DNA of 64,000 nucleotides from positions 90,218-154,217 of the forward strand of contig NZ_RQIS01000016.1 in NCBI RefSeq assembly GCF_003837865.1, given 5' to 3'. This DNA comes from Paraburkholderia dinghuensis. GTDB taxonomy: Bacteria > Pseudomonadota > Gammaproteobacteria > Burkholderiales > Burkholderiaceae. The notes under the pieces were generated by a model, which did not search any database, was not told where the DNA came from, and saw only the letters and a list, made by a program, of their open reading frames with translations. Shown here in pieces: positions 27,339-38,421 of this stretch. Both the position numbers and the translations under genes were made by a program. Each line of letters opens with the position of its first letter. Within the stretch, counting starts at the first letter, position 1.

Positions 27339-28367
27339 ATGAATCACGATCTCTCCTCTACCCCGGACGACACCTCGTCCGAGGCGCCCTACGCGCGCCT
27401 CACGCCCGAGTGCGTGCTCGACGCGATCGACAGCGTGCTGATCCCCACCGGCCGTCGCACCGACGGCCGCATGCTTGCGCTCAACAGCTACGAAAACCGC
27501 GTCTACCAGGTGGGTGTCGAAGACGGCTCGCCGCTCGTCGCGAAGTTTTACCGTCCCGCCCGCTGGTCCGACGAGGCGATCCTCGAAGAACACGCTTTCG
27601 TCGAAGAGCTAGCCGCGCGCGAGATTCCCGCCGTGCCGGCGCTCGCTTTCGAACGTCGCACGCTGCACACTTTCGACGGTTTCCGCTTCGCCGTATTCGA
27701 GCGGCGCGGCGGCCGCGCGCCGGACCTCGACCGCAACGACACGCTCGAATGGATTGGCCGCTTCATTGGCCGCATTCACGCGGTGGGCGCGATGGAGCCC
27801 TATCGCGCGCGTCCTGCACTCGATATCCAGACGTTTGGTTACGAACCGCGCGCCTGGCTGCTGGAGCACGGTTTCGTGCCCGCCGACGTGCGCACCGCGT
27901 GGGAAACGGCGGTGAATCTGGCGCTTGAGGGCGTCGAAGCCGCGTTTGAACGCGCAGGCGACGTGCGCACGCTGCGTTTGCACGGCGACTGTCACCCGAG
28001 CAACCTGCTGTGGACGGACGCGGGTCCGCATTTCGTCGACTTCGACGACAGCCGCATGGGTCCCGCAATCCAGGATCTGTGGCTGCTGCTGCCGGGCGAT
28101 CGCGCGGGCGCGTCGCGCGCGCTCACCGATCTACTGGCGGGCTATGAGGACTTCTGCGAATTCGAACCGCGTGAGCTGCATCTGATCGAAGCGCTGCGCA
28201 CGCTGCGGCTCATCCACTATTGCGCGTGGCTCGCGCGGCGTTGGCACGATCCCGCGTTTCCGGCTGCGTTTCCGTGGTTCAACACGCAGCGCTACTGGGA
28301 AGATCGCATTCTCGAGTTGCGCGAGCAGATCGGCGCGATGCAGGAAGGGCCGCTTTGGCCTGTTTGA
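27339..28367 (+). CDS. srkA: Stress response kinase A (YihE/SrkA family)
   Basis: A 342-aa Ser/Thr kinase of the aminoglycoside-phosphotransferase fold, known in E. coli for protecting cells from envelope- and ROS-linked death. The N-terminal lobe shows NSYENRVYQVG and the lysine in PLVAKFYRP. The catalytic loop is LHGDCHPSNLLW and the metal-binding motif FVDFDDSRMGPAIQDLWLLL, both diagnostic of SrkA. ATG 27339 has only a distant GAGG, so the exact start is less certain than the identity. Confidence 0.9.
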   Translation: MNHDLSSTPDDTSSEAPYARLTPECVLDAIDSVLIPTGRRTDGRMLALNSYENRVYQVGVEDGSPLVAKFYRPARWSDEAILEEHAFVEELAAREIPAVPALAFERRTLHTFDGFRFAVFERRGGRAPDLDRNDTLEWIGRFIGRIHAVGAMEPYRARPALDIQTFGYEPRAWLLEHGFVPADVRTAWETAVNLALEGVEAAFERAGDVRTLRLHGDCHPSNLLWTDAGPHFVDFDDSRMGPAIQDLWLLLPGDRAGASRALTDLLAGYEDFCEFEPRELHLIEALRTLRLIHYCAWLARRWHDPAFPAAFPWFNTQRYWEDRILELREQIGAMQEGPLWPV

Positions 28368-28791
28368 GTCGCACTTACGCTGTGCCGCGCTTTCGGCGGT
28401 GCGCTTCGGTGACGTTCGTCAACGGGTTGACCATCCATCGCGGGCTCGAATTTGCGCGCAATCGTTTGCAGTGAAAGCAACGCTCGCGATATGCGTGCAT
28501 CTCGCGCGGGGGACGTGTAGCCCGGTTGCCGGGATCAAGCATGTACAACGAAGTAAAACGACGACTGCGCCCCCGGCGTGATGCGGCGGAGACACCGAGT
28601 TCGTATTTGAGGGACGGCAGCGCAACGCACTCGCACTCGCAACCGACCGCGCTTATATGTTGCGCGGTCTCATATTGCCAAGGCCCGGCTTGGGTTCTAT
28701 GGTTGCGACATTAAAAGCGCACGGCCGTTTCAGACAGACAGCCAGACAAAGTGCGCAACCGGCGTACCCACGCCCCAATAAGGAGACACAA
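28368..28791. other. Gene-free interval before the OFA transporter
   Basis: No gene is supported in these 424 bp. The stretch 28640-28770 is AT-richer and likely holds the transporter promoter; I could not pick a clear -35/-10 pair. Confidence 0.4.
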
Positions 28792-30201
28792 ATGAGCAGC
28801 TTTGCCGATTCGAAGCCCGGCGCCCCAGCCGCGCCCTTCTTTTCGAAGGAGGCGACCATCGCGCCCCCCGGGTTTTCCCGGTGGATGGTGCCGCCCGCGG
28901 CGCTTGCCGTTCATCTTTGTATCGGTCAGGCCTACGCCTTCTCGGTGTTCAACGCGCCGCTCACGAAAGTCATCGGCATAACTAAATCTGCGCCCGACGA
29001 CTGGGCGCTCACGTCGCTCGGCTGGATTTTCTCGCTCGCGATCGTTTTCCTCGGCCTGTCGGCAGCGTTCGGCGGAAAATGGCTCGAACGTGTCGGCCCG
29101 CGGCGCACGATGTTCACGGCGGCTTGCTGCTTCGGCGGCGGCTTTCTCGTGTCGGCGCTCGGTGTGTGGCTTCACGAAATCTGGCTGCTGTATCTCGGCT
29201 ATGGCGTGATTGGCGGCGTCGGGCTCGGGCTCGGTTACGTCTCGCCGGTCTCGACGCTGATTCGCTGGTTCCCCGACCGTCGCGGCATGGCGACGGGCAT
29301 GGCCATCATGGGCTTCGGCGGCGGCGCGATGATTGCCGCGCCTTTGTCCGTATTGCTGATGAAGCATTTCGCCAGCGATACGAGCGTGGGCGTTGCGCAG
29401 ACTTTCGTCGTGCTCGGCGTGGCGTACTTCATCTCGATGACGATCGGTGCGCTCGCCATCCGCGTGCCCGCGCCGGGCTGGAAGCCGGCCGGCTGGACGC
29501 CGCCCGCGACCACGGCCAAGCTCGTGTCGCGCGCGGACGTGCACATCGATCAAGCCCTCAAGACGCCGCAGTTCTACCTGATCTGGCTCGTGCTGTTCCT
29601 CAACGTGACGGCCGGTATCGGTATCCTCGGCCAGGCTTCGGTGATGATCCAGGAGAGCTTCAAGGACACCGTGACCGCAGGTGCCGCGGCGGGCTTCGTC
29701 GGCCTGCTCTCGCTCTTCAACATGGGCGGGCGGTTCGTGTGGGCGTCGGCGTCTGACTGGGTGGGCCGCAAGAACACGTACTTCATCTTCTTTGCGCTGG
29801 GCGCGGCGCTTTACTATGCCGTGCCGCAGTTCGCGCAGAGCGGCAACATCGTGCTCTTCGTGCTCGCGTACTGCCTGATTCTCTCGATGTACGGCGGCGG
29901 CTTCTCCACCGTGCCGGCCTATCTTGCCGACATGTTCGGCACGGCGTTCGTCGGCGGCATTCACGGGCGTCTGTTGACCGCGTGGGCGGCTGCAGGCGTC
30001 GCGGGCCCGGTGCTCGTGAATTACCTGCGCGCGTACCAGGTGGCGAATGGCGTCGCGAAGGCCGATGCCTATACGATGACCGTCCACATCATGGCGGTGC
30101 TGCTCGTGGTCGGCTTCTTCTGCAACCTGCTCATCAAGCGCGTCCACGAGAAGCATCACATGAGCGAATCGGGCGAAGCGCAACTCGCCGTCGGCAAATA
30201 A
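28792..30201 (+). CDS. OFA-family MFS transporter (oxalate/formate antiporter-like)
   Basis: A 469-aa, 12-helix inner-membrane transporter of the oxalate:formate antiporter family. ATG 28792 has AAGGAG 7 nt upstream (MSSFADSKPGAP). Family features include PPAALAVHLCIGQAYAFSVF in helix 1, the loop GGKWLERVGPRRTM, WFPDRRGMATGMAIMGFGGG and the second-half RFVWASASDWVGRKNTYF. A 42-aa protein follows after 13 bp in the same operon. OFA members carry small organic anions; the exact substrate is unknown. Confidence 0.92.
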   Translation: MSSFADSKPGAPAAPFFSKEATIAPPGFSRWMVPPAALAVHLCIGQAYAFSVFNAPLTKVIGITKSAPDDWALTSLGWIFSLAIVFLGLSAAFGGKWLERVGPRRTMFTAACCFGGGFLVSALGVWLHEIWLLYLGYGVIGGVGLGLGYVSPVSTLIRWFPDRRGMATGMAIMGFGGGAMIAAPLSVLLMKHFASDTSVGVAQTFVVLGVAYFISMTIGALAIRVPAPGWKPAGWTPPATTAKLVSRADVHIDQALKTPQFYLIWLVLFLNVTAGIGILGQASVMIQESFKDTVTAGAAAGFVGLLSLFNMGGRFVWASASDWVGRKNTYFIFFALGAALYYAVPQFAQSGNIVLFVLAYCLILSMYGGGFSTVPAYLADMFGTAFVGGIHGRLLTAWAAAGVAGPVLVNYLRAYQVANGVAKADAYTMTVHIMAVLLVVGFFCNLLIKRVHEKHHMSESGEAQLAVGK

Positions 30202-30214
30202 GGAGAATTGAACG

Positions 30215-30343
30215 ATGAATACGATGGCCGATACGAAGTCGTCGAACAAGCTGTTGATGGCGGTTTTCTGGCTGTACGTGCTCGTGCCGCTCGCCTGGGG
30301 CGTGACCAACACGCTGATCCAGGCGATGAAGCTGTTCGGGTAA
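30215..30343 (+). CDS. Small single-helix partner of the OFA transporter
   Basis: A 42-aa protein, MNTMADTKSSNKLLMAVFWL at the start and ending AMKLFG. One transmembrane helix spans about residues 13-32 (LLMAVFWLYVLVPLAWGV). AAGGAG lies 9 nt before ATG 30215 and the gap to the transporter stop is 13 bp, so the two are almost certainly cotranslated. Small proteins of this kind are annotated next to OFA-type MFS genes as a small subunit; here that role is inferred from position, helix and start signals. Confidence 0.85.
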   Translation: MNTMADTKSSNKLLMAVFWLYVLVPLAWGVTNTLIQAMKLFG

Positions 30344-30386
30344 GCGGCGCTTCAGCCCGGGGCGCGCCGCGTGGGCGGCGCGCCCG

Positions 30387-31409
30387 TCAAACATGACAAT
30401 CCGAGGATGCGCCCGCCGAGATTTCGCGCGCCGCTTTGGCGCCTTCGACCTGGAGAATGGTGGGCAGTGAGACGCCGTTCTTCGCCGCGGTGACCTCCGC
30501 GAGGATCGACACCGCGATTTCAGGCGGCGTGCGGCTGCCGATGTAGATGCCCACGGGGCCATGCATCCGCACGAGTTGGGCGTCATCCAGATCGAACTCC
30601 TTGAGCCGTTCACGCCGCGCCGCGTTGTTACGCCGCGAGCCGAGCGCGCCCACATAGAACGCGTGCGTCTTGAGCGCTTCCATTAGCGCGAGATCGTCGA
30701 GTTTCGGATCGTGCGTGAGCGCGATCACCGCGCAACGTTCGTCGAGCTTCATGTCGAGCACGGTATCGTCCGGCATGGTGCGCACGAGCGTCGTGCCCGG
30801 CACGTCCCATGTGTCCGTGTATTCTTCGCGCGGATCGCACACCGTCACCTGGTAATCGAGCCCCACGGCGATCTGGCAGAGATAGCGCGAAAGCTGACCC
30901 GCACCGATCACGAGCATGCGGTAGCGCGGCCCGTGGATCGTAGTGAGACGATTGCCGTCGAAAATGACGCCATCGGTGGCGCTGGCGGGGCCGAGCGAGG
31001 CCTGGCCGCTCGCCATGTCGAGCGTGCGCGCGACGAGTTCGCCGCGCTCCACGGCGTCGAGCAGCGCGCGGATGCCGCCCGCTTCAGCGAGCGGCTCCAG
31101 CACGAGCTGGATCGTGCCGCCGCACGGCAGCCCGAAGCGATGCGCCTCTTCAGCCGTGATGCCGTACTTCACGGTCTCGGGCTTTTCGATGTGGATGCCT
31201 TCGCGGCGCACGCGGTCGATCAGATCGTCCTCGATGCAGCCGCCCGACACCGAACCCACCACAAGCCCATCCTCGCGCACGACGAGCATCGCGCCTTCAG
31301 GACGCGGCGACGAGCCCCACGTCTTCACCACCGTCACGAGGAGCGCGCGATGACCTTCGTCGAGCCAGCGCACGCTGGATTTCAGGACTTCGAGATCCAC
31401 GCTGTCCAT
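30387..31409 (-). CDS. xdhC: XdhC/CoxI-family molybdenum cofactor maturation protein
   Basis: A 340-aa XdhC-type protein, which binds the molybdenum cofactor, promotes its sulfuration and passes it to a molybdenum hydroxylase. The N-terminal XdhC/CoxI domain has TVVKTWGSSPRPEGAMLVV and SVSGGCIEDDL. The C-terminal half carries a Rossmann-like LVIGAGQLSRYL and ALGSRRN. ATG 31409 follows AAGGAG. It overlaps the end of the coxG-like gene by 28 bp and is the last gene of the seven-gene operon. Confidence 0.92.
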   Translation of the reverse strand: MDSVDLEVLKSSVRWLDEGHRALLVTVVKTWGSSPRPEGAMLVVREDGLVVGSVSGGCIEDDLIDRVRREGIHIEKPETVKYGITAEEAHRFGLPCGGTIQLVLEPLAEAGGIRALLDAVERGELVARTLDMASGQASLGPASATDGVIFDGNRLTTIHGPRYRMLVIGAGQLSRYLCQIAVGLDYQVTVCDPREEYTDTWDVPGTTLVRTMPDDTVLDMKLDERCAVIALTHDPKLDDLALMEALKTHAFYVGALGSRRNNAARRERLKEFDLDDAQLVRMHGPVGIYIGSRTPPEIAVSILAEVTAAKNGVSLPTILQVEGAKAAREISAGASSDCHV

Positions 31410-31966
31410 GAGCGTCTCCTTTTGTTCGGTTCGTCGCCGGATGGTGCTTCGGCGGCATCGTCCCCTTCGGTTTGCGGCGCTTCAGCTTCTTCCGTTTGTT
31501 CCGCCTCTGCGATCACGCTTGTGCTATCGCCCAGTTGCTCGCCGAAGCGTTTGAAGAAATGCGCCGCGATCTTTTGCGCCGCACCGTCGACGAGCCGCGA
31601 GCCGATCTGCGCGAGCTTGCCGCCCACCTGTGCAGTCGCTGTGTAACTTAGCGTGGTCGCATCGTCGCCTGCGCTCTGGAGCAGAACCTGCGCACTGCCC
31701 TTGCCGAAACCCGCCGCGCCGCCCTGGCCTTCGAAGTGGATCGTGTAGCGGTTGGGCGCCTCGACGTCGGTCAGCGCCAGGCGGCCCTTGAAGCGCGCCT
31801 TCACCGGACCGACCGCCGCCATCAGCGCAACGGACCAGGCGTTCTCGCCGTCGGCCTCGATGCTTTCGCAGCCGGGAATGCAGGCCTTCAGGATGGCCGT
31901 GTCGTTGAGCGCCTCCCACGCCCGCTGCTGCGGTACCGGCAGCGAGTGGCTTTCGGTCAGCTCCAT
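31382..31966 (-). CDS. coxG: CoxG-like SRPBCC protein
   Basis: A 194-aa protein with a SRPBCC/START-like fold (residues about 1-145; PQQRAWEALNDTAILKACIP, then GFGKGSAQVLL) and an acidic linker that ends in the basic tail NKRRRSWTAWISKS. CoxG anchors CO dehydrogenase to the membrane in carboxydotrophs. The short tail with two tryptophans after arginines could serve such membrane contact. It sits between the coxE-like and xdhC genes, overlapping both. Confidence 0.9.
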   Translation of the reverse strand: MELTESHSLPVPQQRAWEALNDTAILKACIPGCESIEADGENAWSVALMAAVGPVKARFKGRLALTDVEAPNRYTIHFEGQGGAAGFGKGSAQVLLQSAGDDATTLSYTATAQVGGKLAQIGSRLVDGAAQKIAAHFFKRFGEQLGDSTSVIAEAEQTEEAEAPQTEGDDAAEAPSGDEPNKRRRSWTAWISKS

Positions 31967-33243
31967 CTTTTCCCCCCTTGTTGTGACGCCCGCAGTGGCA
32001 CGCTGCGTGAGTGCGGTGCCAGTGGCGCCACGCTCAGGCTGCGCCCGAATGCTTCAAGACTTTCCAGATCGTGGACCGGATAGTGGGCATCCACATGCGG
32101 CAGCATCGCTTGCACGCCGCGTGCCTTCGGCGTGAAGCCGCTGTAGCGCAGCAGCGGATTGAGCCACACCACGCGATGCGCGAAGCGATGGAGGCGCGCC
32201 ATTTCGGCGGCGAGCGTTTCGGTGGCTTCGTGATCGAGTCCATCGGTGACGATCAGCACGGTTGCACGACCACTGAGCATGCGGCGCGCCCAGCGGCGGT
32301 TGAATTCGCCGAGCGTGGCGCCGATGCGCGTGCCGCCCGACCAGTCCGCGACCTGCGCACAGAGTTGCGCGAGTGCGATGTCGGGGTCGCGTTCGCGCAG
32401 TGCGCGCGTCGCCGGCGTGAGGCGCGTGCCGAAGAGGAAGAGTTGCAGGCGCTCGCGCGAATGCAGCAGTGCGTGGCAGTAGTAGAGCACTGCGCGCGAA
32501 TAGCTGCTCATCGATCCGGAGATGTCGAGCAGCAGCACGACGGGCGGCTTGCGTTCGACCGGTGCGCGATATTTCCACACCGTCCAGTCGCCGCCCGCGC
32601 GCACCGCGTGGCGCGCACTGGCGCGCAGATCGGCATGCGTGCCGTGCGACGCGGCTTTGAGGCGGCGCGTGCGCTCGGTCGCGAGCGGGAGGCGGCGCGC
32701 GCGGATCAGGTGGCGCAGCGTGCGCCATTCGTCGGCGGTGAGCGTGTCGAAGTCCCGGTGACGCAGGCGCTCTTCTGCGCTGAACGTCGCGTGCGCGCGC
32801 AGTTCGTATTCGTCCTGCCGCCGGGATTCGGGCTTGTGCGCGCCGTGCTGCGCGGGCGCTCGCGCGGCGAGGGCATCGGCGAGACGGTTGTTGCGGCGCG
32901 GCGGCGGCACGCCGCCTTGCACCTTGGGCAGGAGCAACGCGCGCAGCTTGCCTTCCCAGTCGGGGTCGCGCCAGAAGAGATCGAACGCGGCGTAAAAGAG
33001 GTCACGTTCGTCGGCCGCCGACGTGAAGAGCGCCGCGAGTGCCGCGCGAACATCGTCGCGGCGTGTGAGATCGATGAGACAAAGCGCGTCGATCGCGTCG
33101 ACGGCCTGCGCGGACGACATCGGCAGACCCGCGTGGCGCAATACGCGCACGAAATGCACGACGTTGCGGGCGAATATGGCCGGTGCGTCGTCGCGTTCGT
33201 TGCGTTCAGCGGCGTCGGTTGCGAACGGTGGCGCGGAATCCAT
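31957..33243 (-). CDS. coxE: CoxE-like VWA-domain protein
   Basis: A 428-aa protein with a C-terminal von Willebrand A domain whose MIDAS motif is DISGSMS, within VVLLLDISGSMSSY. In the cox system CoxE works with the MoxR-type ATPase CoxD to install the [CuSMoO2] or related active site after folding. It begins 4 bp after the coxD-like stop and overlaps the coxG-like start by 10 bp. The middle is rich in arginine and likely flexible. Confidence 0.92.
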   Translation of the reverse strand: MDSAPPFATDAAERNERDDAPAIFARNVVHFVRVLRHAGLPMSSAQAVDAIDALCLIDLTRRDDVRAALAALFTSAADERDLFYAAFDLFWRDPDWEGKLRALLLPKVQGGVPPPRRNNRLADALAARAPAQHGAHKPESRRQDEYELRAHATFSAEERLRHRDFDTLTADEWRTLRHLIRARRLPLATERTRRLKAASHGTHADLRASARHAVRAGGDWTVWKYRAPVERKPPVVLLLDISGSMSSYSRAVLYYCHALLHSRERLQLFLFGTRLTPATRALRERDPDIALAQLCAQVADWSGGTRIGATLGEFNRRWARRMLSGRATVLIVTDGLDHEATETLAAEMARLHRFAHRVVWLNPLLRYSGFTPKARGVQAMLPHVDAHYPVHDLESLEAFGRSLSVAPLAPHSRSVPLRASQQGGKRWS

Positions 33244-33247
33244 CGGT

Positions 33248-34135
33248 TCACTCCGCGACCGCGAGCGTTTCGGCGATACGCTGCGCGTCGAGTTGCGCGA
33301 GGTCGTCCTGATACTTGAGCAGCACGCCGAGCGTGTCCTGCACCGACTGCGGATCGAGTTCCGTCACCGAAAGCGCGGCCAGCGCACGGCACCAGTCGAT
33401 CGTTTCGGCGATACCGGGCGCCTTGAAGAGATCCATCGTGCGAAGCTTGTGCACGAAGTCCACCGCGCGACGCTGCAATTGCGCCGACGTTTCCGGCGCG
33501 CGCGCCGCCACGATCGCGAGTTCGCGTTCGCGCTCGGGGTAGTCGAGCCATTGATAGATGCAGCGGCGCTTGAGCGCGTCGTGGACTTCGCGCGTGCGGT
33601 TCGAGGTGATGACGACGAGCGGCGGAACGTCCGCGCGCACTGTGCCGTACTCGGGAATCGATACCTGGAAATCCGAAAGAAGCTCGAGCAGGAAGGCTTC
33701 GAATGGCTCGTCGGCGCGATCGATTTCGTCGATCAGCAGCACGCGGCGTGCGGCCGGGTTCTGCGGATCGGGTTGCAGCGCCTGCAGCAATGGCCGCTTG
33801 AGCAGGAATTCGTCTCGATAGAGCGTGTCGTTGCGCGGCTTTTCGTGCGCCGCCTCGGCAAGCCGCAGCGCCATGATCTGGCGCGGATAGTCCCACTCGT
33901 AGAGCGCGCTCGCCGTGTCGAGCCCTTCGTAGCATTGCAGCCGCAGAAGCGTCGTGCCGAGCAGCGCGGCGGCGGCTTTCGCTAGCTCGGTCTTGCCGAC
34001 GCCCGGCTCGCCTTCGAGAAAGAGCGGCCGCTGCATGCGCAGCGCGAGAAAGAGCGCGGTCGCGAGTTCGCGGCTTGCGAAATAGCCGCGCGATTGAAGT
34101 TGCGCGAGGGTGTCGTCGATCGAGGCCGGTTGCAT
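33248..34135 (-). CDS. coxD: CoxD-like MoxR-family AAA+ ATPase
   Basis: A 295-aa AAA+ chaperone of the MoxR family. Walker A is GEPGVGKTE (about residues 42-50), Walker B LLIDEIDRAD, sensor-1 VITSNRTRE, and the arginine-finger region LKRRCIYQWLDYP. CoxD is needed to mature the CO-dehydrogenase metal site. Its stop and the coxE start are 4 bp apart, so the pair is coupled. A 94-bp gap separates it from the FAD subunit gene upstream. Confidence 0.94.
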   Translation of the reverse strand: MQPASIDDTLAQLQSRGYFASRELATALFLALRMQRPLFLEGEPGVGKTELAKAAAALLGTTLLRLQCYEGLDTASALYEWDYPRQIMALRLAEAAHEKPRNDTLYRDEFLLKRPLLQALQPDPQNPAARRVLLIDEIDRADEPFEAFLLELLSDFQVSIPEYGTVRADVPPLVVITSNRTREVHDALKRRCIYQWLDYPERERELAIVAARAPETSAQLQRRAVDFVHKLRTMDLFKAPGIAETIDWCRALAALSVTELDPQSVQDTLGVLLKYQDDLAQLDAQRIAETLAVAE

Positions 34136-34229
34136 GGCGTGCCTGAAAACGCGAAAACTCGAAAACGCAAATACGCGGTCACTCGCGCACCGGTTGCGCC
34201 GATGCGCGAGCGACCGCTTCGTCGCGGAC

Positions 34230-35027
34230 CTAGCCGAGTGCCCTCGTCACCGCACGCGCCGCGAGCACCGGAATCAGGTGCGCGCGGTATGCGGCGCTGG
34301 CGTGCAGGTCGGTATTGAGGTCGTCGTCGGCGATCGTCACCGCGCGCGCGGCGGCGGGCGTGAAGCTGGCCGTGAGCGCCTGCTCCAGCGGCGTCGCGCG
34401 AAACACCGATGGCGCCGCGCCCGTCACCGCCACACGCACGCCATCGGCGAACTTCGCGACGAACACGCCGGTCAGCGCGAATTGCGAAGCCGGGTTCCTG
34501 AACTTCTCGTACGCGGCGCACTCGGGCACCGGGAACTCGACGGACACGATCAGTTCGTCGGGTGCCAGGGCGGTCTCGTACATGCCGACGAAGAACGCAT
34601 CGGCGGCGATGCGTCGCCGGTCGGTGACGATCGTCGCGTTCAACGCGAGCGCGGCGGCGGGATAGTCGGCGGCCGGGTCGTTGTTCGCGAGCGAGCCGCC
34701 CAGCGTCCCGAGCGCACGCACCTGGCGGTCGCCGATGTGCGCGGCGAGGTCCGCGAGCGCGGGTAACCCGTTGCGGATCAGCGTGCCCTCGGCCACATCC
34801 GTATGGCACACGGCGGCGCCCACTTTCACCACCTTGCCGTCCGCCTCGATCGCCTTGAGGCCGGGAATGCGGGTGACGTCCACGAGCGTCGACGGCTGTG
34901 CGAGCCGCAGCTTCATCGCTGCGAGCAGGCTCTGGCCGCCTCCGAGGTACTTCGCGTCCGCGTCGCTTGCGAGCGTTTTCACGGCGCCTTGTGCATCGGT
35001 GGCGCGCTGGTAATCGAATGAGTACAT
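34230..35027 (-). CDS. Molybdenum hydroxylase FAD-binding subunit (CoxM-like)
   Basis: A 265-aa flavoprotein subunit of the xanthine-dehydrogenase/CO-dehydrogenase family. FAD-contact motifs are AKYLGGGQSLLAAMK near residue 30 and GTLGGSLANNDPAADYPAA near residue 110. It passes electrons from the iron-sulfur subunit to an acceptor. ATG 35027 follows GCGGAGG. It starts 13 bp after the large-subunit stop in the operon S–L–M. Confidence 0.93.
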   Translation of the reverse strand: MYSFDYQRATDAQGAVKTLASDADAKYLGGGQSLLAAMKLRLAQPSTLVDVTRIPGLKAIEADGKVVKVGAAVCHTDVAEGTLIRNGLPALADLAAHIGDRQVRALGTLGGSLANNDPAADYPAAALALNATIVTDRRRIAADAFFVGMYETALAPDELIVSVEFPVPECAAYEKFRNPASQFALTGVFVAKFADGVRVAVTGAAPSVFRATPLEQALTASFTPAAARAVTIADDDLNTDLHASAAYRAHLIPVLAARAVTRALG

Positions 35028-35040
35028 GGTGCGCCTCCGC

Positions 35041-37428
<2,388 letters not shown>

Positions 37429-37441
37429 GGTGGCCTCCTCG

Positions 37442-37939
37442 TCAGACCGCCGCCGTGGCGGCAGTCGTGCCGGCGCGCATGCCCTCGGCGCCCGCAAGCA
37501 CGGCCTTCACGATGTTGTGATAACCGGTGCAGCGGCACAGGTTGCCTTCGAGGTTCGCGCGCACCTCGGCCTCGGTGAGGTCCGGCTTCGATGCGGCGAG
37601 CGCAGCCGCGCTCATCACCATGCCGGGTGTGCAGAAGCCGCACTGCAGGCCGTGGCATTCGCGGAACGCTGCCTGCATCGGATGCAATTCGCCGTTCTTC
37701 GCCAGCCCTTCGATCGTGGTGACATCCATGCCGTCGCACTGCACGGCGAGCTGGTTGCACGACTTGATCGCGCGGCCGTTGAGATGGACGGTACAGGCGC
37801 CGCATTGTGCGGTATCGCACCCAACGTGGGTACCGGTGAGGCGGAGTTGCTCGCGGAGGAACTGAACCAGAAGCGTGTGTGGCTCGACGTCGGCGGTCAC
37901 GGGTTCGCCGTTGACCGTGAGGCGGATACTGATGGCCAT
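37442..37939 (-). CDS. Molybdenum hydroxylase [2Fe-2S] subunit (CoxS-like)
   Basis: A 165-aa iron-sulfur subunit with two [2Fe-2S] clusters. The plant-ferredoxin-type cluster uses HVGCDTAQCGACTVHLNG plus a later cysteine, and the helical-domain cluster uses QCGFCTPGM and NLCRCTGYHNI. ATG 37939 has GGAG upstream; the longer frame adds unconserved residues. It is the first gene of the operon, so the promoter must lie in 37940-38300. Confidence 0.95.
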   Translation of the reverse strand: MAISIRLTVNGEPVTADVEPHTLLVQFLREQLRLTGTHVGCDTAQCGACTVHLNGRAIKSCNQLAVQCDGMDVTTIEGLAKNGELHPMQAAFRECHGLQCGFCTPGMVMSAAALAASKPDLTEAEVRANLEGNLCRCTGYHNIVKAVLAGAEGMRAGTTAATAAV

Positions 37940-38421
37940 TGAATGTCTCCTGTGTCGACGGGGCCGGGCGCTTTCGCGCCTGATCCCGTCCCACGCCCGC
38001 AAGGGCGCCGGACCGAGCTGATGTGTCGACACGTCGACTGCACTCGACACGCCTGACTCTGGTCCCGTACCAAGTTATGGAATTGAGACCTGCCTGGGCC
38101 CGCATTCACCATCTTTGCCCCGAGTTGCCGTCTGCTGTTCCGCCGTCCGTGGCGCGTGCTGCGCGCCTGGCCGCCGCGTGAGGCTGGCGGCCCGGATGGA
38201 GTGGGGGCGGAGGGTCCGGCTGGTGCTTTGCTCTTCAGTGATGCCAGGGGGTAATGCTGGGCACAGTAAAGCACAAATCGCCGTTCAGCGCTGCGCGGGG
38301 TTTTACGGTGGGGCCGGATGAAAAACGTCCCATCCCAACTGGTGGGACGGGACGTCTTTACGCTGCGTTGCGGCACGGTGCCGGGCCATGCCGCTTCTCT
38401 CGCGCGTGCGATGGCGGCGCC
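37940..38421. other. Intergenic region upstream of the molybdenum hydroxylase operon
   Basis: These 482 bp hold the operon promoter region and, at 38319-38356, the terminator of the amino-acid permease gene. No gene is supported and no operator could be picked with confidence. Confidence 0.5.
38319..38356 (-). terminator. Intrinsic terminator of the APC permease gene
   Basis: ACGTCCC (38325-38331) pairs with GGGACGT (38349-38355) with a second inner CCCA/TGGG stem. Read leftward the hairpin is followed by a run of five T, fitting a minus-strand transcript ending after the permease. Confidence 0.85.
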
